Shown here: positions 26,364 through 33,801 of the stretch, one piece after another | Numbering within the stretch: position 1 is the stretch's first letter | Layout: the number at the start of each line of letters is the position of its first letter | NCBI RefSeq assembly: GCF_004765795.1 | Contig: NZ_SBIV01000002.1 | Coordinates: forward strand, 434,001 to 498,000 | DNA from: Halorussus marinus | GTDB taxonomy: Archaea > Halobacteriota > Halobacteria > Halobacteriales > Haladaptataceae | Length of the DNA: 64,000 nt | Direction of reading: 5' to 3' | Translations under genes and position numbers: made by a program | The notes under the pieces: generated by a model | The model's input: only the letters and a program-made list of their open reading frames with translations | Told to the model about the DNA's origin: nothing | Database searches by the model: none

Positions 26364-27122
26364 ATGAGTCACAAGGACCACTACTACAACAAGTCGAAAC
26401 AGGAGGGATACCGATCGCGGGCGGCCTACAAGCTCGAGCAACTCGACCGCGAGGAGAACCTCCTCGGGTCCGATCGGACGGTCGTCGACCTCGGAGCCGC
26501 CCCGGGCGGCTGGCTCCAGATCGCGGCCGAGACGGTCGGGGAGGGCGGCACGGTCGTCGGCGTCGACCTCCAGCGCATCGACCCGATCGACGGGGTCGAG
26601 ACCGTCCGGGGGGACATGACCGACGAGGAGACCAAAGAGCGAGTCCGGGCGGTCGCCGGCGAGTCGGTCGACGTCGTCCTCTCGGACATGGCGCCGAACA
26701 TGACCGGCGAGTACTCGGTCGACCACGCCCGGTCGGTCCACCTCGCCCGTCAGGCGTTCGAGACCGCCCTCGACGTGCTCGATTCGGGCGGGGACTTCGC
26801 GGTGAAGGTGTTCGAAGGGCCGGACCTCGACGACCTCCGCGCGGAGATCGACGAGGAGTTCCAGTACGTCCGGACGATGAGCCCCGACGCCTCCAGAGAC
26901 TCCTCCTCGGAGGTGTATCTCGTCGCGAAGGGCCGGACGACCGCGCCCGTGAGCGAGGGCGAGGAGATCGAAGTCGAGATCGTCGACACCGGCTCGGAGG
27001 GCGACGGTATCGCGAAGGTCGAAGGGTTCACACTCTTCGTCTCGGGCGCCGACGAGGGCGAGACCGTCGAGGTGCGGATCACCGAGATCAAACCCCGGTT
27101 CGGGTTCGCCGAGCTCGCCTAA
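26364..27122 (+). CDS. rlmE: 23S rRNA (uridine-2'-O)-methyltransferase with TRAM domain
   Basis: The 252-residue protein starts with the RlmE/FtsJ pattern KDHYYNKSKQEGYRSRAAYK and the SAM site VVDLGAAPGGWLQIAA. The K-D-K-E catalytic set is visible as Lys in RSRAAYKL, Asp in VLSDMAPNMTG, Lys in DFAVKVFEG and Glu near SSSEVYLVAKG. A C-terminal TRAM domain (about 190-250, GSEGDGIAKVEGFTLFVSGA) adds RNA binding and is typical for haloarchaeal versions. It methylates the peptidyl-transferase-loop uridine of 23S rRNA. Confidence 0.93.
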   Translation: MSHKDHYYNKSKQEGYRSRAAYKLEQLDREENLLGSDRTVVDLGAAPGGWLQIAAETVGEGGTVVGVDLQRIDPIDGVETVRGDMTDEETKERVRAVAGESVDVVLSDMAPNMTGEYSVDHARSVHLARQAFETALDVLDSGGDFAVKVFEGPDLDDLRAEIDEEFQYVRTMSPDASRDSSSEVYLVAKGRTTAPVSEGEEIEVEIVDTGSEGDGIAKVEGFTLFVSGADEGETVEVRITEIKPRFGFAELA

Positions 27123-27328
27123 CGGGAGATCCAACAGTACGTCTGGATCGCGCCGAACACCAGCGCCAGCACGCCGTTCTCCACGAGTAAGAACAGCTGG
27201 GCCTGCTGGGGATCGACCTGGCGGACAACCAACAGCACGACGCCGAACAGGGTCGCCAGCACGAGGTTGTACTTCGCCAGCGCCGACCAACACGACTGGT
27301 CGAGTTCGATCAGGCCGTCGCTACCCAT
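27119..27328 (-). CDS. Small two-helix membrane protein
   Basis: The 69-residue protein has two hydrophobic helices (about residues 20-36 and 45-65) separated by the polar RQVDPQQAQ. Its stop overlaps the stop of rlmE on the other strand by four bases. The ATG at 27328 gives MGSDGLIELDQSCWSALAK. I know of no function. Confidence 0.6.
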   Translation of the reverse strand: MGSDGLIELDQSCWSALAKYNLVLATLFGVVLLVVRQVDPQQAQLFLLVENGVLALVFGAIQTYCWISR

Positions 27329-27375
27329 GCCCAAGCCACGCCGCGGGTCCTGAAAAGTCGGACGGCGAAACGCCC

Positions 27376-28152
27376 CTACGCGGTCGAACTGTTCTTGGCC
27401 TCGTCGAGCCACGACGGCTCGGCGACGGTCGTCTCGCCAACGTCCGAGACGTTCATCGAGACCGAGAGGGTGGCCGCGGAGTCGGCCTGCGCGGTGTCGA
27501 CCGAGACCTCGAAGCTGTGGACGATGCCGCGCTCGTCGACCAGCGCGGTCGCGTCGTAGGCGGTGACGTTCGTCCCGCCGGGGACCGAGACGTTGGCGCC
27601 GTCGGCTCGGAGCACGACGACCGTCGTGCCGTCGATCTCCCGGACGCCGTCGGGCGTGAGGTTCGCGTTCGTCGCCGCGGCGTACTGTTCGAGGTACACC
27701 GCGCCCGAGAGCGACGACGGGACCACCTGTGAGGCCTGAGACGTGCGGTTGGTGACGCGGTAGGCGGTCTCGTTGCCGGCCGAGAGCCGCTGGTAGCGCT
27801 TCTCGGCGGTCGCGTAGATTTCGGTGCGCTGGCCCGCGCCCGAGACGTTCGCGCGGACCCGCTCGCGGTCGGGGCCGACCGCGGCGTCGAGTTCGGCCGA
27901 CTGCTCGCCCGACGAGCCGTTCTGGGCCGTGGCGAGCGACAGCGAGAAGCCGGTGCCGTTGAGCGCCTCGGCGTGGCCGGCGGCCAGCGCGGAGACGTTG
28001 GTCCCGTTCGCGGAGACCGCGTCGGGGTAGTTCATCTCGGCCGCCGCGTCGGCGGTCGTCGGTTCGTCGGCTCCGCCCGGAAGCGCGCCCGAACAGCCCG
28101 CCAGGACGACGAGACAGCCGACCGCTAACAGGAGGAGGGCATTGCGTCGCAT
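27376..28152 (-). CDS. Secreted lipoprotein of the DUF7537-like haloarchaeal family
   Basis: The 258-residue protein has a lipoprotein signal (LLLLAVGCLVVLAGC, lipid Cys near residue 20) without a twin-arginine motif, so Sec export is likely. The mature part is Thr/Asn/Ser-rich. It has repeated beta-strand-like segments (GTGFSLSLATAQNG, YATAEKRYQRLSAGNETAY) and ends with a domain on VSVDTAQADSAATLSVSMNV. This looks like an LolA/LppX-type lipid-binding fold, but that is an inference. Many paralogues are usual in haloarchaea. Confidence 0.7.
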   Translation of the reverse strand: MRRNALLLLAVGCLVVLAGCSGALPGGADEPTTADAAAEMNYPDAVSANGTNVSALAAGHAEALNGTGFSLSLATAQNGSSGEQSAELDAAVGPDRERVRANVSGAGQRTEIYATAEKRYQRLSAGNETAYRVTNRTSQASQVVPSSLSGAVYLEQYAAATNANLTPDGVREIDGTTVVVLRADGANVSVPGGTNVTAYDATALVDERGIVHSFEVSVDTAQADSAATLSVSMNVSDVGETTVAEPSWLDEAKNSSTA

Positions 28153-28255
28153 GTACCGCCCGAAGTCGCGGGAGCCAAAAAGAGGTGTCGGTGTCCGCAC
28201 GATCCCGGCCCATCGAGGGCGAGTGCGGAGCGCGACCGACGGCGGACGCCGAGGC

Positions 28256-28996
28256 TCAGTCGGCGGCGCTCGCCGGAGTCGGGACGTGGCCCCGCGAACG
28301 GAGGTAGCCCACGACCGCGTAGACGAACGGCGTGTCCGCGAGCGCGATCAACAGCTTCAGGACGTACTGGCCGACCGCCAGCGAGACGAGCGCGCCGAGC
28401 CCCTGCGGGTCGGCCCCGCGGAGTGCGGGCATGACCGCGAACCCGACGCCGACGAAGATGACGGTGTCGAGAAGCTGGCTCGACGCGGTCGAGACGAGGT
28501 TGCGCGCCCAGAGGTGGGCTCCGCCGGTGAGTTCGCGGACGCGGTGGAAGACCGCCACGTCCCAGTTCTGGCTCACGACGTACGCGAGCAGACTCGCGAC
28601 CACGATGTTCGTGCTCGCGCCGAGCACCCGCTCGAAGGTCGCGGGATCGACGTCGCTGAACGGTGCGGCAGGCGCGGCGATGGTCGACCACACCAGTCCG
28701 AGCAACACGAAGTTCATCGCGAAGCCCACGAGCACGACCTTCCGGGCCTCGGTTGGGCCGTAGAGCTCGGAGTAGCAGTCCGAGGCGAAAAACGTCAGCG
28801 CGTACGCCAGCGCCGCGCCGGGCATCACGAGCGACTCGCCGGCGAGCGGGAGCGCGACCGGCACCGAGAACGCGAGCAGTTTCGAGGCGGTGAGCTGGGC
28901 GGTCACCAGCGCGGTGACGAACAGCGCCACGAGGGCGATCCGGCCCGTCGCGAGCGCGTCGACCTCGCCGCGGTACGGGTTCGACCCGCTACTCAT
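28256..28996 (-). CDS. YhhQ/VUT-family queuosine-precursor-type transporter
   Basis: The 246-residue membrane protein has about six helices. It contains the family signatures ALVTAQLTASKLLAFSV, ALTFFASDCYSELYGPTEAR, VVSQNWDVAVFHRVRELTGG and WARNLVSTASSQLLDTVIFV. Bacterial YhhQ imports queuosine precursors such as preQ0/preQ1. In archaea preQ0 feeds archaeosine synthesis, so the same substrate is plausible. Its ATG lies inside the 3' end of the RHH gene (8-base overlap), marking a regulator-transporter pair. Confidence 0.82.
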   Translation of the reverse strand: MSSGSNPYRGEVDALATGRIALVALFVTALVTAQLTASKLLAFSVPVALPLAGESLVMPGAALAYALTFFASDCYSELYGPTEARKVVLVGFAMNFVLLGLVWSTIAAPAAPFSDVDPATFERVLGASTNIVVASLLAYVVSQNWDVAVFHRVRELTGGAHLWARNLVSTASSQLLDTVIFVGVGFAVMPALRGADPQGLGALVSLAVGQYVLKLLIALADTPFVYAVVGYLRSRGHVPTPASAAD

Positions 28997-29162
28997 CCTC
29001 CAGCCTCCCGTGGCGCTCGTCGATCTCGTCGAGCACGTCGAGCATCTTGCGAACCGACGCCCGCACCGCCTCGCTCCGATTGACGAACTTCCCCTCCTCC
29101 CCGACGTGGTCGTCGAGGTCGTCGAGTAGCTCGTCGGGCACTTCCACGCTTATCTTGGTCAT
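28989..29162 (-). CDS. Ribbon-helix-helix (CopG-type) regulator
   Basis: The 57-residue protein reads MTKISVEVPDELLDDLDDHV at its N terminus, a classic RHH strand-helix, followed by KFVNRSEAVRASVRKMLDVL (second helix) and an acidic end. RHH proteins dimerise and insert a beta ribbon into the DNA major groove. It overlaps the start of the YhhQ-type transporter gene by eight bases, so it likely regulates that transporter and itself. The short length makes it easy to miss. Confidence 0.8.
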   Translation of the reverse strand: MTKISVEVPDELLDDLDDHVGEEGKFVNRSEAVRASVRKMLDVLDEIDERHGRLEDE

Positions 29163-29264
29163 ATCCGAGTATTATCGCTCGGTCGTATAAACTGTTCGAC
29201 GCCGGAGAGGTAGGGCCGGCGCCGACGAGTCACGGACCGACGGGCGGATCGAAAAGCGGAGCGG

Positions 29265-31493
29265 CTACCGACGCCCGCCCACGGTCACCAGCCAGAGCAC
29301 GCCGAGTCCGACGCCGTACGCCAGCGAGATCGGGATCGCGAGCAGGAACATCGTGTAGAGGCTGTCTGGAGTCACGAGGCCGGCGACCGCGAACACCGCG
29401 ATGGTGACCTCGCGCCACCGATCGAGCATCGCGTCGAACGGGACGATGTCCCCCCAGTGGAACAGCCACATCGTCAGGGGCACGTCGGCGAGCAGTCCGA
29501 TGCCGGCGGTGGTGAAGAACACGAGCCAGAAGAAGTTGCTGACCCGGTAAGAGATCACCATCTCGGCCCGAACCGCGTCGGCGACCAGCCACGAGATGAC
29601 GCTCGGCGCGACGAACAGGTAGCCAAGCGCGCTCCCCGCGAGCAGTCCGACCCCGATAGTGGCCGCCCAGACGCCGAACACCCGGCGGTCGCCCGACGCC
29701 AGCCCGCGCTCTTTCATCGCGGGCCACGCCCAGTACAGCAGGACGGGCACGACCGCGACCCCCGCCAACAGCGTCGATATCTTCACCTCGAAGATGAGCG
29801 CCTCGACCGGGTGGAGCACCACGATGTCGAGGATTTCGCCGCTCGACCCGGGCTCGGGGCGGACGTCCGCCGGGACCCGTTGGAGGAAGTCCTGGCGGAT
29901 GATACCGATCCCGCCCATGTAGAGGGCCGTGAACACCGCGGCGAGCACGGCCATGAAGATGCCGACGAGCCAGAACACCTTCGAGGTGAGGCTGTCGAGG
30001 ATGAACCGGATGTCGTAGTACCATCCGCCGATGTCCTCCTCGGTGGTCTCGTCTTCGGTGAACGCGTCGGCCATCCCCGCGGCGGTGCTCTGGACCGGAT
30101 TGGCCGAGTCCTCGGGGTCGTCAGGGGACGACTCCCCGGCGTCGCCGTCGGCGACCTCGGCGTCCCCGGTCGCGGCCGCCGCGGCTTCGTCGTCGGCCTC
30201 CTCGTCGTCGGGGTTGAGTTCGTCGTAGCGGTCGAGGATCGCCTGGGCCTTCTCGGCCTCGTCTTCGTCCATCGCCTGCCGTGCGTAGCCGACCGCGTCC
30301 TCCTCGCTCATCTCCTCGAACACCTCCGGCGGAGCGGCCCGGACCGCGCCCGCGTCGAGCGGGCCGAGGTCGATGTCGGCGGGCGAGCCGCCGCGAGCGG
30401 GCCTCGGACCCGTGTCGACTTCGTCGAGCGCCCGGAAGAAGTAGTAGAGCACCGCGAGCGCGAGCGTCACGACCGCGAGCGCGCCGGCGACCGCCAGCAC
30501 CGACTGGGTCCGCGGGAGCCCGACGACCGACTCGACCGGCGGGAGCTGGTAGTCGGCCGGGAGCGAGTCGTTGACCGTCTCGCGGCCGCCGCCGGTCAGC
30601 GCCATCCGGACGCCGAGGAAGACGAGGACGGGCGCGCCGAGGATCCGGATCCAGTCGTCGCGGATCACGCCGGCGAGGCTGAGCTGTTCGCTCCCGCGCT
30701 TGAGCGTCACCACGGCCTTGGTGAGATAGAGGCTAAAGACGTACAGCAGGATGAGCGGCGTCGCCCACATCAGCTGGGTGAACGGGTCCGGAGGCGAGGC
30801 GAGGGCGCCGAACAGGAAGATGCCGAGGATCGCGTAGCGCCACTTGTCCCGGAACGTCTCGTAGGGGACGATCCCCGTGTAGCCGAGCCCGCTCATCGCG
30901 AGCGGGAGCTCGGCGGCGAGGCCGAACGACAGCGAGAGAAAGAGGATGAACTCGGTCCACTTCACGATCGAGTAGTTGGTCTGGAACCCCGCGGACGTGG
31001 CGTTGTCCGCGAGAAACTGGAACATCAGCGGGAAGAAGACCAGATAGCCGTAGAGGATGCCGCCGAAAAAGAGCGCGAACGCGAGGACCGCGAGCGTCGC
31101 GATCTTCCACCGGGCGATCGGGGACTGGGGGTGCCACGACTTGTCCCGGAACTCGTCGCGGGCGTAGTACAGCAACATCGGCACCGAAAACAGGATCCCG
31201 ACGACGAGGCCGATCTTCGCCTGCAGGAGGATGACGTCGAACGGCGTCACCGCGACGACGTTGATGCTCTCGGCGAGGTCCGGCGACATCTGGGCGGTCG
31301 TGACCTCCTTGAGATAGGGCCAGCCGGCGCCCCGGATCGCGTAGAAGCTCGCCAGAAAGCCCAGCAGGAACACCACGAACACCTTCCGGAGGTGGTCCTG
31401 GGCGGTCGAGAGCATCGCACCGACGGTCTCGCGCCCGCTGTTGACCGCGCGGGCGGTGTCCTCGTCGACGATGCTACTTCCAGTTCCAGACAT
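29265..31493 (-). CDS. tatCt: Double-length Sec-independent translocase TatCt
   Basis: The 742-residue protein has two TatC units in tandem. Unit one (about 1-350) has RKVFVVFLLGFLASFYAI, PFDVILLQAKIGLVVGILFS and ALASPPDPFTQLMWATPLIL. Unit two (about 470-742) has VLHPVEALIFEVKISTLLAG and GLVTPDSLYTMFLLAIPISL. They are joined by extra helices and a strongly acidic Ala/Asp/Glu-rich linker (about 370-450). This double TatC exists only in haloarchaea and is essential for Tat export, used here by most secreted proteins. It is divergent from tatCo. Confidence 0.95.
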   Translation of the reverse strand: MSGTGSSIVDEDTARAVNSGRETVGAMLSTAQDHLRKVFVVFLLGFLASFYAIRGAGWPYLKEVTTAQMSPDLAESINVVAVTPFDVILLQAKIGLVVGILFSVPMLLYYARDEFRDKSWHPQSPIARWKIATLAVLAFALFFGGILYGYLVFFPLMFQFLADNATSAGFQTNYSIVKWTEFILFLSLSFGLAAELPLAMSGLGYTGIVPYETFRDKWRYAILGIFLFGALASPPDPFTQLMWATPLILLYVFSLYLTKAVVTLKRGSEQLSLAGVIRDDWIRILGAPVLVFLGVRMALTGGGRETVNDSLPADYQLPPVESVVGLPRTQSVLAVAGALAVVTLALAVLYYFFRALDEVDTGPRPARGGSPADIDLGPLDAGAVRAAPPEVFEEMSEEDAVGYARQAMDEDEAEKAQAILDRYDELNPDDEEADDEAAAAATGDAEVADGDAGESSPDDPEDSANPVQSTAAGMADAFTEDETTEEDIGGWYYDIRFILDSLTSKVFWLVGIFMAVLAAVFTALYMGGIGIIRQDFLQRVPADVRPEPGSSGEILDIVVLHPVEALIFEVKISTLLAGVAVVPVLLYWAWPAMKERGLASGDRRVFGVWAATIGVGLLAGSALGYLFVAPSVISWLVADAVRAEMVISYRVSNFFWLVFFTTAGIGLLADVPLTMWLFHWGDIVPFDAMLDRWREVTIAVFAVAGLVTPDSLYTMFLLAIPISLAYGVGLGVLWLVTVGGRR

Positions 31494-31691
31494 TCCTTGG
31501 ACGTGGTAGCCGTGTCTCGGTTATCAATCTTCTTGTTAAACCGGAGAATCGACCGTCACGCGCCCGCGCTCGCCCGGCGACGAGGTCGGTTCGATCTCGT
31601 CGCGAAGGAGGTATCAATCCCGGTCGAGTCGCGCGGGGCCGGCGCTTGGACCCCTCGTGGCGCCCGGTTTTCGGGGCGCTCGCAAAAGGCC

Positions 31692-31698
31692 TATAATA
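31692..31698 (+). promoter_or_regulatory. TATA element of tatCo
   Basis: TATAATA lies 24-30 bases before the ATG at 31722, consistent with a leaderless transcript. Confidence 0.55.
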
Positions 31699-31721
31699 GA
31701 GCCCGCGCTTAGACCGACTGA

Positions 31722-32561
31722 ATGGCTGACGAACCGGAGGCGACCGCGAGCAACATTTCCCCAGCGACGCCCGAGGACGGCTCGGAGTCGCTGGGGGACC
31801 GCGACCCTACCGGCCCGACAGCGCCCGAAGAGCCCCTCGAAGACGAGGAGATGCCGCTCGCCGACCACATCGAGGAGATGGTCAAGCGGCTCGCGGTCGT
31901 CGTCGTCGTCGCCGGCGGGATCACCGCCATCGCGCTTCCGTTCGCCGAGGAGGTCATCAACTTCCTCTGGAACGACATCATCTCGATCGCGGAGGTCGGC
32001 GATCAGGGCCGCCCCCGGATCTACCACCCGCTCGCGCTGGTGTTGACCGAACTCAAGGTCGCCAGCCTCGCGGGCATCATCGTGGCGCTCCCGATCTTCG
32101 TCTACCAGACGTACCTTTTCATGCGACCCGGCCTCTACCCCCACGAGCGGCGCTACTACCTCGCGGCGGTGCCGACGAGCCTCGTGTTGGCGTTCGTCGG
32201 CGTCAGCTTCGCCCACTTTGCCGTGTTGCCCGCGATCTTTACCTACTTCATCTACTACACCGAGGGCCCGACCGACCTGCTCGCGTTCGGGCTGACCAAG
32301 ACGTTCAACCTCATCCTGATGCTGATGGGGTATCTGGCGGTGGTGTTCCAGATCCCGCTGTTTATCATGCTCGCCATCATGATGGGGCTGACCACCCGAC
32401 GGTGGCTCGCCGACCGGCGGTTGCTGTTTTGGGGGGCGTTCCTCGGCGTCTCGTTCCTGTTCACCCCCGACCCGACCGGGATGGCGCCGATCCTCACCAC
32501 CGCGACGATGATCCTGCTGTTCGAGGGCACGCTGTTGCTCCTGAAGTGGACCGGTCGGTGA
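31722..32561 (+). CDS. tatCo: Sec-independent translocase TatCo (single TatC)
   Basis: The 279-residue protein has an acidic cytoplasmic N-terminal extension (about 45 residues), then MPLADHIEEMVKRLAVVVVV and six helices. They include LVLTELKVASLAGIIVALPI, FVYQTYLFMRPGLYPHERRY (the conserved FxxPGLxxxER loop that contacts the twin-arginine signal) and FLFTPDPTGMAPIL. It is the ordinary single TatC of haloarchaea. The tatCt/tatCo divergent pair is conserved in the class. Confidence 0.94.
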   Translation: MADEPEATASNISPATPEDGSESLGDRDPTGPTAPEEPLEDEEMPLADHIEEMVKRLAVVVVVAGGITAIALPFAEEVINFLWNDIISIAEVGDQGRPRIYHPLALVLTELKVASLAGIIVALPIFVYQTYLFMRPGLYPHERRYYLAAVPTSLVLAFVGVSFAHFAVLPAIFTYFIYYTEGPTDLLAFGLTKTFNLILMLMGYLAVVFQIPLFIMLAIMMGLTTRRWLADRRLLFWGAFLGVSFLFTPDPTGMAPILTTATMILLFEGTLLLLKWTGR

Positions 32562-32640
32562 GGAGTCCCGTCCGGTCAACGACAAATTTCACGAGCGTAA
32601 TCGGCATATAACTAAGGCGGGCGAATCCGTAGGTGTTCGT

Positions 32641-32722
32641 AGCGTTCGTGCCTGCCACTTAGCTCGCGTGCCAGCAGCTACAATACGCAGTTCGCGTGCC
32701 AGCAAACTGCCACCCTGGGTGC
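32641..32722 (+). ncRNA. Candidate structured RNA: tandem hairpins with an identical loop
   Basis: Hairpin A: TAGCT (32660-32664), loop CGCGTGCCAGC, AGCTA (32676-32680). Hairpin B: GCAGTT (32687-32692), loop CGCGTGCCAGCA, AACTGC (32705-32710). The loops are identical over 11 bases while the stems differ and remain complementary. A third, looser copy (TCGTGCCTGCCA, 32646-32657) precedes them and CACCC/GGGTG (32711-32721) follows. A TATA-like CATATAACTA (32604-32613) would start a transcript near 32635. The strand is inferred from that element. No open frame here looks coding. Confidence 0.4.
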
Positions 32723-32775
32723 GAACGCCCATACAACTTTCTCGGGTCCCGAGCCGACAGCGACCGCGCCGGGCG

Positions 32776-33663
32776 CTACTCGCCGGTCGGGTACTCCGCC
32801 GCGAACACGTCCTCGACCACCGGCTCGTCCGCCCCGTCGGCGTCGGGGTCGGCCTCGCGTTCGGGGCTGACGCTCCCCGTCTGGTAGCCGTGGAGGTCGA
32901 GAGTGACGTGTTCGAAGCCGATCTCGGTCAGCCGGTCGCGGACCGCCGCCGCGAAGTCGGGGTCGAGCGCGACGTCGAGTTCGTCGCGACCGACCTCGAT
33001 GCGGGCGAGTCCGTCGTGGTCGCGCACTCGAAACTGGTCGAACCCCCAGTCCCGGAGCACCGCCTCGGCGCGCTCGACCCGGGTGAGTTTCTCCTCGGTG
33101 ACCTCGAGGCCGGTGGGGATCCGCGAGGAGAGACACGCCATCGAGGGCTTGTCCGCGACCGAGAGATCGTACTCGTCGGCGAGCTCGCGGACCTCGTCTT
33201 TGGTGACTCCGTGGGCGAGCAACGGCGAGTAGGCGTCGAGCTCCTCGACCGCCTGGAGTCCCGGGCGGTGGCCGCCGTCGGCGTCGCTGGCGTTGGTGCC
33301 GTCACAGACCACCGGGATGTCGAGTCGCTCGGCGGTCTCGAACATCTTGCCGAGCCGCATCGTCCGGCAGTGGTAACACCGGTCGCCGTCGTTCTCGACG
33401 AAGTCGGGGTCCTCGAGCTCCGAGAAGGAGACGATCTCGTGGCGGATGCCGATCTCCTCGGCGACCCGGGTGGCGTCGTCCAGTTCGGCGGCCGGCAGGG
33501 TCTCGCTCTTGGCGGTACACGCCACGGCGTCCTCGCCCAGCGCATCGCGGGCCAGCGCCGCGACCACGCTCGAATCGACGCCGCCCGAGAACGCGACCAC
33601 GACGCCCTCCCGGTCGGCGAGGTCGTCTCTGATCGCCTGCGCTTTCGCCTCGACTGAAGCCAT
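32776..33663 (-). CDS. larE: Sulfur transferase LarE for nickel-pincer cofactor
   Basis: The 295-residue PP-loop enzyme has VAFSGGVDSSVVAALARDAL near residue 23, RCYHCRTMRLGKMFE, CDGTNASDADGGHRPGLQA and the sulfur-donor region KPSMACLSSRIPTGLEVTEE. The Cys in SMACLSSR corresponds to the sacrificial Cys of Lactobacillus LarE. The additional CxxC (CYHC) is the pattern of the Fe-S type LarE, so sulfur may come from a cluster instead. It inserts sulfur into the pyridinium biscarboxylic acid adenylate. The larB gene is 6.8 kb away. Confidence 0.9.
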   Translation of the reverse strand: MASVEAKAQAIRDDLADREGVVVAFSGGVDSSVVAALARDALGEDAVACTAKSETLPAAELDDATRVAEEIGIRHEIVSFSELEDPDFVENDGDRCYHCRTMRLGKMFETAERLDIPVVCDGTNASDADGGHRPGLQAVEELDAYSPLLAHGVTKDEVRELADEYDLSVADKPSMACLSSRIPTGLEVTEEKLTRVERAEAVLRDWGFDQFRVRDHDGLARIEVGRDELDVALDPDFAAAVRDRLTEIGFEHVTLDLHGYQTGSVSPEREADPDADGADEPVVEDVFAAEYPTGE

Positions 33664-33770
33664 GTCCCGAGCTTTGGGACGGACGGGAGAAAAGCGCGTT
33701 GGACGCCACGTCGGCGGGGTCGGCGAACGCGGCCCGTCCCGGGCGTCGACGCCCCGCCGACCCGCGAACG

Positions 33771-33778
33771 TTTTTAAA
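33771..33778 (+). promoter_or_regulatory. TATA element of the MutS-like gene
   Basis: TTTTTAAA lies 24-31 bases before the ATG at 33802. Confidence 0.55.
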
Positions 33779-33801
33779 CCAGCGGTCGGAACTACGCCCC
33801 G

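Noticed and set aside
29457-31712. 751-codon open frame on the plus strand opposite tatCt
   Set aside because: Repetitive Arg/Asp/Glu composition, no domain, and it fully overlaps a well-supported double TatC gene.
32660-32710. CRISPR-like repeat pair
   Set aside because: Only two copies, the identical part is a hairpin loop of 11-13 bases, the spacing is 28 bases, and no cas gene is present.
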